Shown here one piece after another: positions 10,135 to 18,912 of a DNA stretch of 64,000 nt. The stretch covers positions 36,949 to 100,948 of the forward strand of contig NZ_AWFH01000005.1 in assembly GCF_000682715.1 (NCBI RefSeq). Direction: 5' to 3'. The position numbers and the translations under genes are program-made. This DNA is from Hyphomonas atlantica corrig. GTDB taxonomy: Bacteria > Pseudomonadota > Alphaproteobacteria > Caulobacterales > Hyphomonadaceae. Position 1 is the first letter of the stretch. Each line of letters begins with the position of its first letter. The notes below the pieces were generated by a model. The model saw only the letters and a list, made by a program, of their open reading frames with translations. It was not told where the DNA came from and made no database searches.

Positions 10135-10160
10135 GTGCGTATAGGCCAAAATTGTGCGTA
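10135..10160. promoter_or_regulatory. Candidate HxlR operator (direct repeat)
   Basis: GTGCGTA occurs at 10135-10141 and 10154-10160, a centre spacing of 19 bp (about two helical turns), in the intergenic region between the divergent HxlR gene and the cupin/nitroreductase genes. The placement fits an operator for the adjacent regulator. No footprint or known consensus supports it. Confidence 0.35.
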
Positions 10161-10264
10161 CTTGCGCATTCAGTTTGTATGAATAAATCGGAGGGCGTCA
10201 ACTGATTGAACCCATCTGGCGTGCCATACGCCACCATAGAACCCGCCGCGTGGAAGGATCACTC

Positions 10265-11149
10265 ATGCCTCTGAATTCACTTCCCTCAATACCAAATGCA
10301 GTCTCCGGAATGGGATGCGCTGTGTTGGTCGTCTCGCTGATGGGGGCATGTGCCACCGCCCAGCAGGTTCAGGGTACACCGTCGCACTCCGAAATCGTTT
10401 TGACCTCTGACGTGGACTGGGGCCCTCTCAATCCCGCCCGTGGTGATGCGAGCCCGAGAGCCGGAACGCTCTGGGGAGATCGCGCGGCAGAGGGGGCTTC
10501 CGGGTTCCTTGTTCAGTTCAAGCAAGGCTTCTCCTCCCCACCACATATTCACAACGTGACTTACCGCGGTATCGTGATTGAGGGACGAATTCACAATGAT
10601 GATCCGGGAGCGGCGGATATGTGGCTGCCCGCCGGGTCTTTCTGGACGCAGCCAGCAGGAGAGGCGCACATCACGTCGGCCCAGGGCGCGTTCAACATGG
10701 CCTATATTGAAATCGATGAAGGCCCTTATCTGGTCGAACCAACCGAAAACGCATTCGACAATGGCGAGCGCCCTGTAAATCTGGACCGGTCAAACCTGGT
10801 CTGGCTGGACGCATCTGATCTCTCCTGGGTCGAGCAGGGTGGCGGCGCTGATGTTGCCTTCCTTTGGGGAGGTGAAACAGATACCAGCGCCCGCGGCACT
10901 TTAATGAAGATACGTGCTGGACAGTCTGTTCGTCTGTCCACTGACCAGGCAGGCCTCAAGGTCGTCTCGATTTCTGGAGAATCCGAAGTTCAGATTGGCG
11001 ATGCGCATGCAAAGCATGGGCTTGTGCCTGGCAGTTTTGTGTCAGGCGCGCCGGACGCTGCGAATGTGTTCGTGTGCAACGCCGAGGCGGACTGTCTGTT
11101 TTATGTCCGCAGCGAAGGACATTTCAAGATCACCTCTGCTCGGAACTGA
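10265..11149 (+). CDS. DUF4437 cupin-fold lipoprotein
   Basis: Exported protein of 294 aa. The N-terminus has a signal peptide ending at a lipobox (LMGAC, Cys about residue 24), then two cupin-like halves of the DUF4437 type; the first contains PPHIHNVTYRGIVIEG and WTQPAGEAHITSA, with histidines suited to metal binding. The enzymatic role of the family is unknown. The ATG at 10265 follows GGAAGGA; a GTG 15 nt upstream is less likely. It lies 51 nt before the nitroreductase on the same strand. Confidence 0.75.
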   Translation: MPLNSLPSIPNAVSGMGCAVLVVSLMGACATAQQVQGTPSHSEIVLTSDVDWGPLNPARGDASPRAGTLWGDRAAEGASGFLVQFKQGFSSPPHIHNVTYRGIVIEGRIHNDDPGAADMWLPAGSFWTQPAGEAHITSAQGAFNMAYIEIDEGPYLVEPTENAFDNGERPVNLDRSNLVWLDASDLSWVEQGGGADVAFLWGGETDTSARGTLMKIRAGQSVRLSTDQAGLKVVSISGESEVQIGDAHAKHGLVPGSFVSGAPDAANVFVCNAEADCLFYVRSEGHFKITSARN

Positions 11150-11200
11150 CCCTTCCCTCCCGAAACTTTCTCCAAATTTTCTCCTTGAAAGGACTATCTC

Positions 11201-11866
11201 ATGCAGCATGATATCACCTACTATGCCAAAAAACGGCATACAACGAAGGCGTACGATCCGAACCGTCGCATTCCGGACGAAACGGTCGAGAAGCTGAAAG
11301 AACTTCTGCGCTTCAGCCCATCCAGCACGAACATTCAGCCTTGGCATTTTGTCATCGCTTCCACGCAGGCGGGCAAGGAGCGTGTTGCCAAGGCGACAGA
11401 GAAGTATTCGTTCAATCGACCGTCCATCCTCAACGCCTCGCATGTTGTGGTGTTTGCCAGCCGTCTGGCCGTAGAGGAAGGCTATCTGCAGCACGTGCTG
11501 GAGCAGGAAGACAAGGACGGCCGCTTCGACACGGACAAGGAAATTCATAAGCCAGCCATGCATGGCGGGCGGTCACTGTTCGTAAATCTGCACAAGCAGG
11601 ACTTCAAGGATGTCCAGCACTGGATGGACAAGCAGGTCTACCTCAACCTCGGACAATTCCTGCTGGGCGCTGCAGCGCTCGGTGTGGACGCAACGCCGAT
11701 GGAAGGGATCGAGATACCGGTTCTGGATGCCGAATTCGGCCTGCGCGAGAAAGGCTATTCCGCCCTGTTCGTCGTGCCGCTCGGCTATCATGACCCGGAG
11801 CAGGACTACAACGCGTCCCTTCCGAAATCTCGCCTTCCGTATTCGGATATCCTGATGGAAGTTTAG
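11201..11866 (+). CDS. nfsB: NfsB-type oxygen-insensitive NAD(P)H nitroreductase
   Basis: FMN-dependent enzyme of 221 aa that reduces nitroaromatics and quinones with two electrons. The N-terminal RHTTKAYDPNRRIP and FSPSSTNIQPWHF (FMN contacts) are characteristic of NfsB, as are the LNLGQFLLGAAALGVDATPMEG segment, read in two pieces as LNLGQFLLGAA and GVDATPMEG, and the family length. It is downstream of the DUF4437 gene and divergent from the HxlR regulator, a grouping seen for quinone or nitro-compound detoxification. Confidence 0.92.
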   Translation: MQHDITYYAKKRHTTKAYDPNRRIPDETVEKLKELLRFSPSSTNIQPWHFVIASTQAGKERVAKATEKYSFNRPSILNASHVVVFASRLAVEEGYLQHVLEQEDKDGRFDTDKEIHKPAMHGGRSLFVNLHKQDFKDVQHWMDKQVYLNLGQFLLGAAALGVDATPMEGIEIPVLDAEFGLREKGYSALFVVPLGYHDPEQDYNASLPKSRLPYSDILMEV

Positions 11867-11873
11867 CCTGGTA

Positions 11874-11906
11874 GCCGTCCTGGTCGCTCACCCGCGCCGG
11901 GACGGC
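11874..11906 (+). terminator. Hairpin after nfsB, possible terminator
   Basis: A 10-bp stem (GCCGTCCTGG pairing with CCGGGACGGC, one G-T pair) starts 7 nt after the nfsB stop. No T run follows, so it may be a weak terminator, or a stabilising hairpin between the convergent genes. Confidence 0.35.
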
Positions 11907-11915
11907 GTCACAGTC

Positions 11916-12818
11916 TTATTGGTCATGCATTGAGATTATGCGGTAGGTCCGCAACGACCCATCCTTGTTTCGCTTCATGATACGTATGCCCTTGCCGATG
12001 GATACGCCGGAAGTGTCCAGTGAATCCCAGCGAAGGTTGTAGGAAATCAGAGACAAGACATAAGGCGAGGTACCTTCAATCCTGTGAGAGGCTGCTTTTA
12101 TGAAGTCAAAACTGGGCCAGCCAGACGTATAGCCTTCCAAAAAGTCCTTTATCGCTTCCCGGCCCACTTCCGGTTCGCTGTCATGTGGATACATTACGGC
12201 GTCTTCGGCGTAAACGTAGTGGAGAAGGTCGGGTTGTTGTCTTATCATCGCAGCGTCGTTGTCTAGGTCGACGGCAAGATGATCGAATGCTACGCCCGTA
12301 TCGATGGGCACCGATGGCGTAAAGGCCAAATGGACGCCTGGCAGCGTATCAAACATGTTGGTTTCGCGTACTTCCGGGTACACGCTGTCAAAATTCCAAG
12401 CTTGCGCCAGTAGCGTATAATCTCCCGACGCACTTTCCTGCCAGACATCTACGTAGTGCCCGGATATTTCCTTCGCTTCTGTGGCGTCCGCTGCCGTATA
12501 GCGCAGAGTGAATTCGCCGATGTCGATTTTCAGCGCGTCGACCGGAATGGTCTCGGTCAGCGCCTTATCGAAATGCGTGATGTCGATGCCGTCAAACAGC
12601 GTTTTGTAGTACAATGCGGCATGTTCGGACCCGATCATGGTTTTCTGATATTCCGGCATGATCCAGACGTCCTGGCCGAATGCTGCGGAGATCGTCGGCA
12701 AATCCTCAGATACCATTGCCTGCTCAATCTGGGTCCTGAGCGTAGACAAATCTGTCTCGGCGATCGCCGGGCTACCCAAGCCTACCGCGATCAATCCCGA
12801 CAACAAGCCGTGTCTCAT
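11916..12818 (-). CDS. Secreted protein with two NTF2/SnoaL-like domains
   Basis: Protein of 300 aa with a signal peptide (MRHGLLSGLIAVGLGSPAIA, cleavage after about residue 20). Two tandem segments (about 25-150 and 160-300) each look like a DUF4440/SnoaL-type NTF2 fold: repeated IGEFTLRYTAADA and LLAQAWNFDSVYP elements, then VGREAIKDFLEGYTSGWP. Such domains bind small molecules or act as isomerases; the substrate is not evident. The ATG at 12818 follows GGGAG and begins the signal peptide directly. Confidence 0.6.
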   Translation of the reverse strand: MRHGLLSGLIAVGLGSPAIAETDLSTLRTQIEQAMVSEDLPTISAAFGQDVWIMPEYQKTMIGSEHAALYYKTLFDGIDITHFDKALTETIPVDALKIDIGEFTLRYTAADATEAKEISGHYVDVWQESASGDYTLLAQAWNFDSVYPEVRETNMFDTLPGVHLAFTPSVPIDTGVAFDHLAVDLDNDAAMIRQQPDLLHYVYAEDAVMYPHDSEPEVGREAIKDFLEGYTSGWPSFDFIKAASHRIEGTSPYVLSLISYNLRWDSLDTSGVSIGKGIRIMKRNKDGSLRTYRIISMHDQ

Positions 12819-12890
12819 AATTAGCTCCCCCATGTTCCGGGAACGCTAACATGAGAGCAGGCACAGCGTGTGTGAAAACTTGGTTAGGCT

Positions 12891-15680
12891 TTAGTGCGCT
12901 TCGGCCCAGTTGCTGGCGGCCCGCGCGTCCACGACGAGTGGCACTGACAATTCAAGCGCAGGTCCGGCGGCGCCCTGCATCGTGGCTTTGACGGTGTCGA
13001 TCAACGCGTCAGCCTCCTTTTCCGGGCATTCGAAGACGAGCTCATCGTGCACCTGCAACAGCATGCGCGCCGACAAACCTGCCTTGGCCAATGCTTCGGG
13101 CATGCGGATCATGGCGCGTTTGATAATGTCAGCGGCCGAGCCCTGAATCGGTGCGTTGATGGCCTGACGTTCAGCGAACGAGCGTTGAGGGCCTTTTGAC
13201 TTGATACCGGACAGATTGATTTTCCGTCCGTAGGCGGTCGTCACAAAACCATTCTCTTTCGCGAATGCCTTGGTTTCGTCCATATAGGCGCGTATGCCGG
13301 GGAAGCGTTTGAAGTACGTCTTAATGTACTCGCTGGCTTCTCCCTGCGGAATGCCCAGTTGGCGCGCCAGGCCAAATCCGGAAATGCCGTAGATGATCCC
13401 GAAATTGATCGCCTTGGCCTGGCGGCGGACCATCGGGTCCATGCCTTCAATTGGCACACCAAACATTTCACTGGCCGTCATGGCGTGGATATCAAGACCA
13501 TCGCGGAACGCATTCTTGAGAGCATCGATGTCGGCTATGTGCGCCAGGATACGTAGTTCGATCTGGCTATAGTCGGCGCTGACCAGGACATTTCCCTCAT
13601 CGGCAATGAAAGCTTCGCGGATCTTGCGGCCCTCTTCGGTGCGGACGGGGATGTTCTGCAGGTTCGGATCCGTAGATGAGAGGCGACCCGTCTGTGCAAC
13701 GGCCATGGAAAAACTGGTGTGGACACGACCTGTCTTTGGGTTGATCGCCGCTTGCAATGCTTCTGTGTATGTCGATCGCAACTTCGATAATCCGCGCCAA
13801 TCGACGATGGTGCGGGGCAGGGCGTGACCCTCTGCGGCGAGCCCTTCCAGCACATCGGCGTCGGTTTGCCACGCGCCAGTCTTGGTTTTCTTGCCGCCTT
13901 CAAGCGCCATCTCGTCGAACAGGATTTCGCCCAATTGTTTCGGGCTGCCGATATTGAATTCGCGGCCGGCCTGCTCATAGGCATCTGCTTCGAGCGCGGC
14001 CATGCGTTGAGAAAAGTCGGAAGACAGGCGAGACAGGTGATCGCGGTCTACCTTGATCCCTTCCTGTTCCATTTTTGCCAGCACCGGTACGAGCGGTCGT
14101 TCCAGAGTCTCGTACACTGTCGTCACTTTCTCGGTCCGTAGCTGCGGCTTGAAGACCTGCCATAGGCGCAATGTGATGTCGGCATCTTCGGCGGCGTATT
14201 CGGTCGCCTTGTCCAGCGCGATCTGGTCGAACGTTTTCTGGGACTTGCCCGTGCCGGCAATCTCCTTGAACGGAATGGTCTTGTGCTCAAGATAGCGCTC
14301 AGACAGAGTATCCATTCCATGATTGTGCTTGCCCGCATTCAGCACGTACGACAGCAACATCGTGTCATCGATCGGTGCGACATTGACCTTGTGCGTGGCG
14401 AAAATGGACAGGTCATACTTGATGTTCTGCCCGATCTTCAGAACACTTGGGTTTTCCAGCATTGGCTTCAGAGCGCGAAGCGCGTCCGCCATCCTGATCT
14501 GGCGCGGTGGGTCTGCGCCAAACATGTCACCATCGCCTGCACTGTCAGGGTCGACATGGGCAAGCGGAATGTAGCACGCTTCGTTCGGGGATAGCGCGAG
14601 CGATACTCCAACGAGGTTTGCGGCAATGGAGTCGAGACTATCGGTTTCCGTATCGACGGCGACAAAGCCCTGTTTTGTGGCGCGCGCGACCCATTCTTCC
14701 AGTTCAGCAAAATCCCGGATGCAGATGTATTTGCTCCGGTCAATCGGATCTGCCGTAGGCTGAGCGGTTTCGATGGCGCCTTCCAGTTCCATCATTTCGC
14801 GCACGCGGCGGGTTATGGTGCGAAATTCCATCTCTTCCAGGAAGCTGATCAAGGTGTCCGGGTCCGGGTCCTGCACAGCCAGGTCTTCCAGCGGCACGTC
14901 CAGCGGGACATCATCCTTCAGGGTGACAAGCTGTTTCGAAATGCGGATCAGGTCCGCATTGTCGATCAGGGTCTGGCGGCGCTTCGGTTGCTTGATCTCC
15001 TCGGCCCGCTCCAGCAGGGTTTCGAGATCGCCATAAGTGTCCAGCAATTGCGCCGCAGTCTTCACACCAATTCCGGGCGCGCCGGGGACATTGTCGACGC
15101 TGTCGCCGGCCAGCGACTGAATGTCGACAACCTTTTCCGGGCCAACGCCGAACTTCTCAAACACGGCATCCCGGCCGAGCGTCTTGTTCTTCATCGTGTC
15201 CAGCATGACGACCTGGTCAGATACCAATTGCATCAGATCCTTGTCGGACGAGACGATGGTCACGCGGGCGCCCTTGGCCTCGGCCTGTCTGGCATAAGTG
15301 GCGATCAGATCGTCGGCCTCGAATCCTTCTTTCTCAATGGCGTGGGCAGCAAACGCTTCGGCAGCGCGGCGGACCAGGGGGAATTGTGGACGCAATTCTT
15401 CCGGTGGCTCTGACCGGTTTGCCTTGTACTGGTCGTACAGATCATTGCGGAAGGTGATCGAGGACTTGTCGAATATGCAGGCGAAATGCGTTGGCCGCTC
15501 GTCGCCTTTCAAGTCTTCCAGCAGTTTGAACAGCATGTTGCAGAACCCGCTGACCGCCCCGATGGGAAGATCGTCACTCGCCCGCGTCAGCGGTGGCAGA
15601 GCGTGAAAGGCGCGAAAGATGTAGGCGCTGGCGTCTACCAGATAGAGGTGACTGTCCTTGTCGACGGGGGCAGTGGCCAT
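12891..15680 (-). CDS. polA: DNA polymerase I
   Basis: Repair and primer-processing polymerase of 929 aa. The N-terminal 5'-3' exonuclease domain (1-300) includes FEADDLIATYA and SGDSVDN-type metal sites (SLAGDSVDNVPG). The 3'-5' exonuclease domain (about 320-510) keeps the DTETDSLD acidic pair, so proofreading is probably active. The polymerase domain (about 530-929) has SADYSQIELRILAH (motif A), RRQAKAINFGIIYG (O helix) and QVHDELVFECP (motif C). All three activities appear intact. Confidence 0.97.
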   Translation of the reverse strand: MATAPVDKDSHLYLVDASAYIFRAFHALPPLTRASDDLPIGAVSGFCNMLFKLLEDLKGDERPTHFACIFDKSSITFRNDLYDQYKANRSEPPEELRPQFPLVRRAAEAFAAHAIEKEGFEADDLIATYARQAEAKGARVTIVSSDKDLMQLVSDQVVMLDTMKNKTLGRDAVFEKFGVGPEKVVDIQSLAGDSVDNVPGAPGIGVKTAAQLLDTYGDLETLLERAEEIKQPKRRQTLIDNADLIRISKQLVTLKDDVPLDVPLEDLAVQDPDPDTLISFLEEMEFRTITRRVREMMELEGAIETAQPTADPIDRSKYICIRDFAELEEWVARATKQGFVAVDTETDSLDSIAANLVGVSLALSPNEACYIPLAHVDPDSAGDGDMFGADPPRQIRMADALRALKPMLENPSVLKIGQNIKYDLSIFATHKVNVAPIDDTMLLSYVLNAGKHNHGMDTLSERYLEHKTIPFKEIAGTGKSQKTFDQIALDKATEYAAEDADITLRLWQVFKPQLRTEKVTTVYETLERPLVPVLAKMEQEGIKVDRDHLSRLSSDFSQRMAALEADAYEQAGREFNIGSPKQLGEILFDEMALEGGKKTKTGAWQTDADVLEGLAAEGHALPRTIVDWRGLSKLRSTYTEALQAAINPKTGRVHTSFSMAVAQTGRLSSTDPNLQNIPVRTEEGRKIREAFIADEGNVLVSADYSQIELRILAHIADIDALKNAFRDGLDIHAMTASEMFGVPIEGMDPMVRRQAKAINFGIIYGISGFGLARQLGIPQGEASEYIKTYFKRFPGIRAYMDETKAFAKENGFVTTAYGRKINLSGIKSKGPQRSFAERQAINAPIQGSAADIIKRAMIRMPEALAKAGLSARMLLQVHDELVFECPEKEADALIDTVKATMQGAAGPALELSVPLVVDARAASNWAEAH

Positions 15681-15829
15681 GAGTCGGGATTCCTTGTTCT
15701 GGCGAATTGTTTAGCCCGCCTTCAGGACGGCGTCACCCATTGAGCGCGCAGGATTGCAGGCGCATGGGCGTGGAATTGCCCAATGGGGCTACGCAGCGTA
15801 AACTCTCTCCATAATCCTGGGAGGGAAAC

Positions 15830-16270
15830 ATGAACGAGACACCGAAAACGCAATCAGTCGGTACGCCCTGGCACCTTTGGTTGGTGGGAGTGCTGGCCAC
15901 CATATGGAATGGTTTTGGCGCGTTTGATTTCACCGCAACGGTGACACGCTGGGCGCCTTATATGTCGAACTATACCGAAGAACAGCAAGCTTTTTTCTAT
16001 TCCTTCCCAGCTTGGCAATACGTCATCTGGGCGCTTGGAGTCTGGGGCGCTCTGATTGGGTCGATACTTCTGCTGATGCGCAGCCGGTACGCGGTTTGGG
16101 CATTTGCTGTCTCGCTGGCCGGGGCCACGATATCAATGATCTACAGCCTGTCTTTGAAAGACGTACCCGAAGGCGCGTCAAACCCCGCATTTGCAGCCAT
16201 AATCATCCTGATAGCCGCCTTGCTATTGTTCTATGCGTGGCGGATGACGCGGCGGGGCGTCTTGCGCTAG
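15830..16270 (+). CDS. Uncharacterised four-TM membrane protein
   Basis: Protein of 146 aa with four hydrophobic segments (about 17-37, 62-85, 90-108, 120-140). No catalytic motif is visible. GGGAGG precedes the ATG by 7 nt. Similar short proteins starting HLWLVGVLATIWNGFGAFD are familiar in alphaproteobacteria, but I cannot give a function. The last part reads into a basic tail (RMTRRGVLR). Confidence 0.6.
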   Translation: MNETPKTQSVGTPWHLWLVGVLATIWNGFGAFDFTATVTRWAPYMSNYTEEQQAFFYSFPAWQYVIWALGVWGALIGSILLLMRSRYAVWAFAVSLAGATISMIYSLSLKDVPEGASNPAFAAIIILIAALLLFYAWRMTRRGVLR

Positions 16271-16314
16271 CGCGGTTTTGGCCTAGCCTCCATTTCAAAG
16301 CATGGGAGGAATGA

Positions 16315-17340
16315 ATGGCCGAATTGAACAAAAGCTGGATTCTGCGACAGCGTCCGGTGGGCGATCTCAAGGAAGGTGATCTCGAATTGGTCGAGGCACC
16401 GCTCGAGCCCCTGAAAGACGGGGAGGTGCGCACGCGGTTGATTTACCTGTCGCTGGACCCCACCAACCGCATCTGGATGAGTGATGTTGATGGCTATCTG
16501 CCACCTGTGGGTATTGGCGATGCCATGCGAGGCGGTGGCCTTGCGGAAGTGGTGGAAAGCAAGTTTGACGGGCTTAAGCCCGGAGACATTGTGAACACGG
16601 GACTTGCCACCTGGTCGCTATATTCGAACTTGCCGGGCGAGGCCCTGAATGCGCTGCCGCGCCTGCCGGGCGTGCCGCTGACGGCTTATATGGGGCCGCT
16701 CGGCGCAACGGGCATGACGGCCTATTTTGGCCTTATGGATATTGCCAAACCGAAGGCAGGTGAAACGGTTGTGGTGTCCGCCGCTGCGGGTGCCGTCGGC
16801 TCGATGGTCGGTCAGATTGCCAAGATCCAGGGCTGCCGGGTCGTGGGGATTGCGGGCAGCGATGAGAAGTGTAGATGGCTGACCGAGACCGCCGGCTTTG
16901 ATGCAGCGATCAACTATAAATCCGAAAATGTCGGCGCAGCGCTGGACGAGCATTGCCCGGATGGCATCGATATCAATTTCGAGAATGTAGGCGGCAAGAT
17001 CATGGATCAGGTGATTGCCCGCCTGAACGATTTCTCGCGTATGCCTCTGTGCGGCCTGATCAGCACGTACAACGCGACCGAACCGGTGCCCGGACCGTAC
17101 AGCTTTTCGAATTTGCTTATGCGGCGCACCTTGTTGAAGGGCTTCATCGTGATCGACTATTTCCCACGCTTCCCCGAGGGCATTCAGCAGATGGCTCAAT
17201 GGCTGATGGAGGGAAAGATCAAGTTCGAAACGGATATCGTCCACGGGCTGGAGAATGCTCCCGGCAGTCTGTCGCGCCTGTTTGAAGGCAAGAATTTGGG
17301 CAAGCTGATAGTGCAGGTCAGCGAGCCACCTGAAGTCTAA
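16315..17340 (+). CDS. NADP-dependent medium-chain reductase (CurA/YncB type)
   Basis: Zinc-independent MDR-family oxidoreductase of 341 aa. The N-terminus (SWILRQRPVGDLKEGDLELV) and the dinucleotide-binding VVSAAAGAVGSMVGQIAK segment match the curcumin reductase/leukotriene B4 dehydrogenase-like group. The late YFPRFPEGIQQM motif is also typical. It reduces carbon-carbon double bonds next to carbonyls with NADPH; the natural substrate is unknown. The ATG follows GGGAGGA. Confidence 0.88.
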   Translation: MAELNKSWILRQRPVGDLKEGDLELVEAPLEPLKDGEVRTRLIYLSLDPTNRIWMSDVDGYLPPVGIGDAMRGGGLAEVVESKFDGLKPGDIVNTGLATWSLYSNLPGEALNALPRLPGVPLTAYMGPLGATGMTAYFGLMDIAKPKAGETVVVSAAAGAVGSMVGQIAKIQGCRVVGIAGSDEKCRWLTETAGFDAAINYKSENVGAALDEHCPDGIDINFENVGGKIMDQVIARLNDFSRMPLCGLISTYNATEPVPGPYSFSNLLMRRTLLKGFIVIDYFPRFPEGIQQMAQWLMEGKIKFETDIVHGLENAPGSLSRLFEGKNLGKLIVQVSEPPEV

Positions 17341-17465
17341 CCGACCAAGGAGTTCAGGTCGCGTTCAGCTGTGCTGGCTATGTCTGGTGTCGGACAAGCT
17401 GGGATCGCGGGACGCGAACTTGTCGGCTCAAAAAGAAGCCCGGTGCTGGCAGGCATCGGGCTTCG
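17341..17465. other. Convergent intergenic region
   Basis: This 125-bp gap separates the convergent reductase and permease genes. Its right half holds the permease terminator; nothing else was recognised. Confidence 0.5.
17430..17463 (-). terminator. Rho-independent terminator of the permease gene
   Basis: On the minus strand an 11-bp stem (AAGCCCGATGC pairing with GCACCGGGCTT, one mismatched wobble, 6-nt loop) is followed by TTCTTTTT-like thymines (the top strand shows AAAAAG before the stem). It begins 3 nt after the SLC13 stop codon and ends the sulfur/permease operon. Confidence 0.75.
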
Positions 17466-18911
17466 CTACAATACGAGCGGTGCAATCCAGTACCCGACAG
17501 CGGCGATGATCACGATGCCCGCGAGATTGATGTAAAATCCCTTGCGGATCATTTGCTGTATCGTGACATGCCCAGACCCATAGATGATCGCATTCGGAGC
17601 CGTGGCAACGGGCAGCATGAAGGCGCATGAGGCGGCGACTGCGGCTGGCGCGAGCAAGCTTTCTGGCGCGGTCCCAAGCGCGACTGCAAGAGATCCGAGC
17701 ACGGGCGCGAGCGTCGTCATCGTTGCCACGTTCGACGTCACCTCTGTCAGGAAGATTACCAGGGCAACGACGATCACGATGAAAACGAGCGGCGGCAGCA
17801 CGTCCAATATGCGCAAATTTTCGCCAATCCACTCCGAGAGACCAGTTCGTGAAATCGCCTTGCCCATTGCGATGCCGCCACCAAACAACAGCAATACGCC
17901 CCAGGGAATTTGCTCCGCTTCCTTCCAGTCGAGCAGGCCGCGATCTTCCTCGCCGCCTGCCGGGACCAGGAACATGAGCACACCGCCAAAGATTGCGATC
18001 ATCATGTCGACTTCCGCGCCGCCAAAATTCGCCAGCAGGTCGATGCCCGCAGATTCGAGGAAGATCTGTATCGGAAGCCTCAGCAACCAGAGTGTCGCCG
18101 TTATGCCGAACACAATCGCGACGCGCATTTCCTGCTTCGTCATGCCGCCGAGTTCGTTGAGCTGTGTCCTTACGTGCGCCTGGACGGCATCTGCGTTGTC
18201 TGAACGTGCCGGCATGCCGCGTGTCACGTTCCACCAGGCGACTGGCAGCAACAGCGCCATGGCGGGTAGTCCGAAGGCCATCCATTGCGCGAACCCGATA
18301 TGCGCGCCCGCCTCGGTCTGTAGCCAACTGATCGCGATCAGGTTTGTCGGCGTGCCAATTGGTGTCGCCACACCGCCAATGGAAGCAGCGTAGCAAATCC
18401 CCAGCATCAGGGCTGTCGTGAAATGTCGCGATATGTTGCCCAGCACCGCGCTGGCTGAAATGGCAATGGGCACCATCATGAGCGTTGATGCCGTGTTCGA
18501 TATCCACATCGACAATACGGCAGTGGCCAACATGAAGCCGAACACAATCGCCCCCGGAGACGCGCCGACCCGCGCGATCACATTCAGGGCAATCCGCTTG
18601 TGGAGCCCCCATCGCTCAATACCCAGAGCGACGATGAAGCCGCCGAGTAGCAGGATAACGATATGGTTCGCGTAGTCGCTGCCTGTCTGGGCTGGAGACC
18701 CTGCACCGACCAAAGGCAATACGACGAGTGGAAGCAGGGATGTTGCGGGGATCGGAATAGCCTCGGTTGCCCACCAGACGGCCATCCACACCATGAGGGC
18801 GCCTGTGCCCCACGCCGCATCGCTCAAGCCCTCCGGTGCACCGGCCAGCCACATCAGACCGGCGAGGGCTGGACCGAGTAGCAACCCAATTTTCCGTGCC
18901 CCCAATTGCAC
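17466..18911 (-). CDS. SLC13/DASS-family anion permease
   Basis: Inner-membrane permease of 481 aa with about 11-13 hydrophobic segments. The SNTASTLMMVPIA and IGGVATPIGTPTNLI motifs and the C-terminal EVTSNVATMTTLAP and APNAIIYGSG elements are the two SNT-type sodium/anion sites of this family. Substrates in the family are dicarboxylates or sulfate; the sulfur-gene neighbours make sulfate or a sulfonated acid worth considering. I chose the GTG at 18911: it follows the metC stop by 1 nt and has GGGAG upstream. A longer frame to 18956 lies inside metC. Confidence 0.85.
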   Translation of the reverse strand: MQLGARKIGLLLGPALAGLMWLAGAPEGLSDAAWGTGALMVWMAVWWATEAIPIPATSLLPLVVLPLVGAGSPAQTGSDYANHIVILLLGGFIVALGIERWGLHKRIALNVIARVGASPGAIVFGFMLATAVLSMWISNTASTLMMVPIAISASAVLGNISRHFTTALMLGICYAASIGGVATPIGTPTNLIAISWLQTEAGAHIGFAQWMAFGLPAMALLLPVAWWNVTRGMPARSDNADAVQAHVRTQLNELGGMTKQEMRVAIVFGITATLWLLRLPIQIFLESAGIDLLANFGGAEVDMMIAIFGGVLMFLVPAGGEEDRGLLDWKEAEQIPWGVLLLFGGGIAMGKAISRTGLSEWIGENLRILDVLPPLVFIVIVVALVIFLTEVTSNVATMTTLAPVLGSLAVALGTAPESLLAPAAVAASCAFMLPVATAPNAIIYGSGHVTIQQMIRKGFYINLAGIVIIAAVGYWIAPLVL

Positions 18912-18912
18912 C

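Noticed and set aside
17428..18612. 394-aa minus-strand frame within the SLC13 gene
   Set aside because: Arg/His/Asp-rich frame-shifted shadow of the permease, which has strong family motifs.
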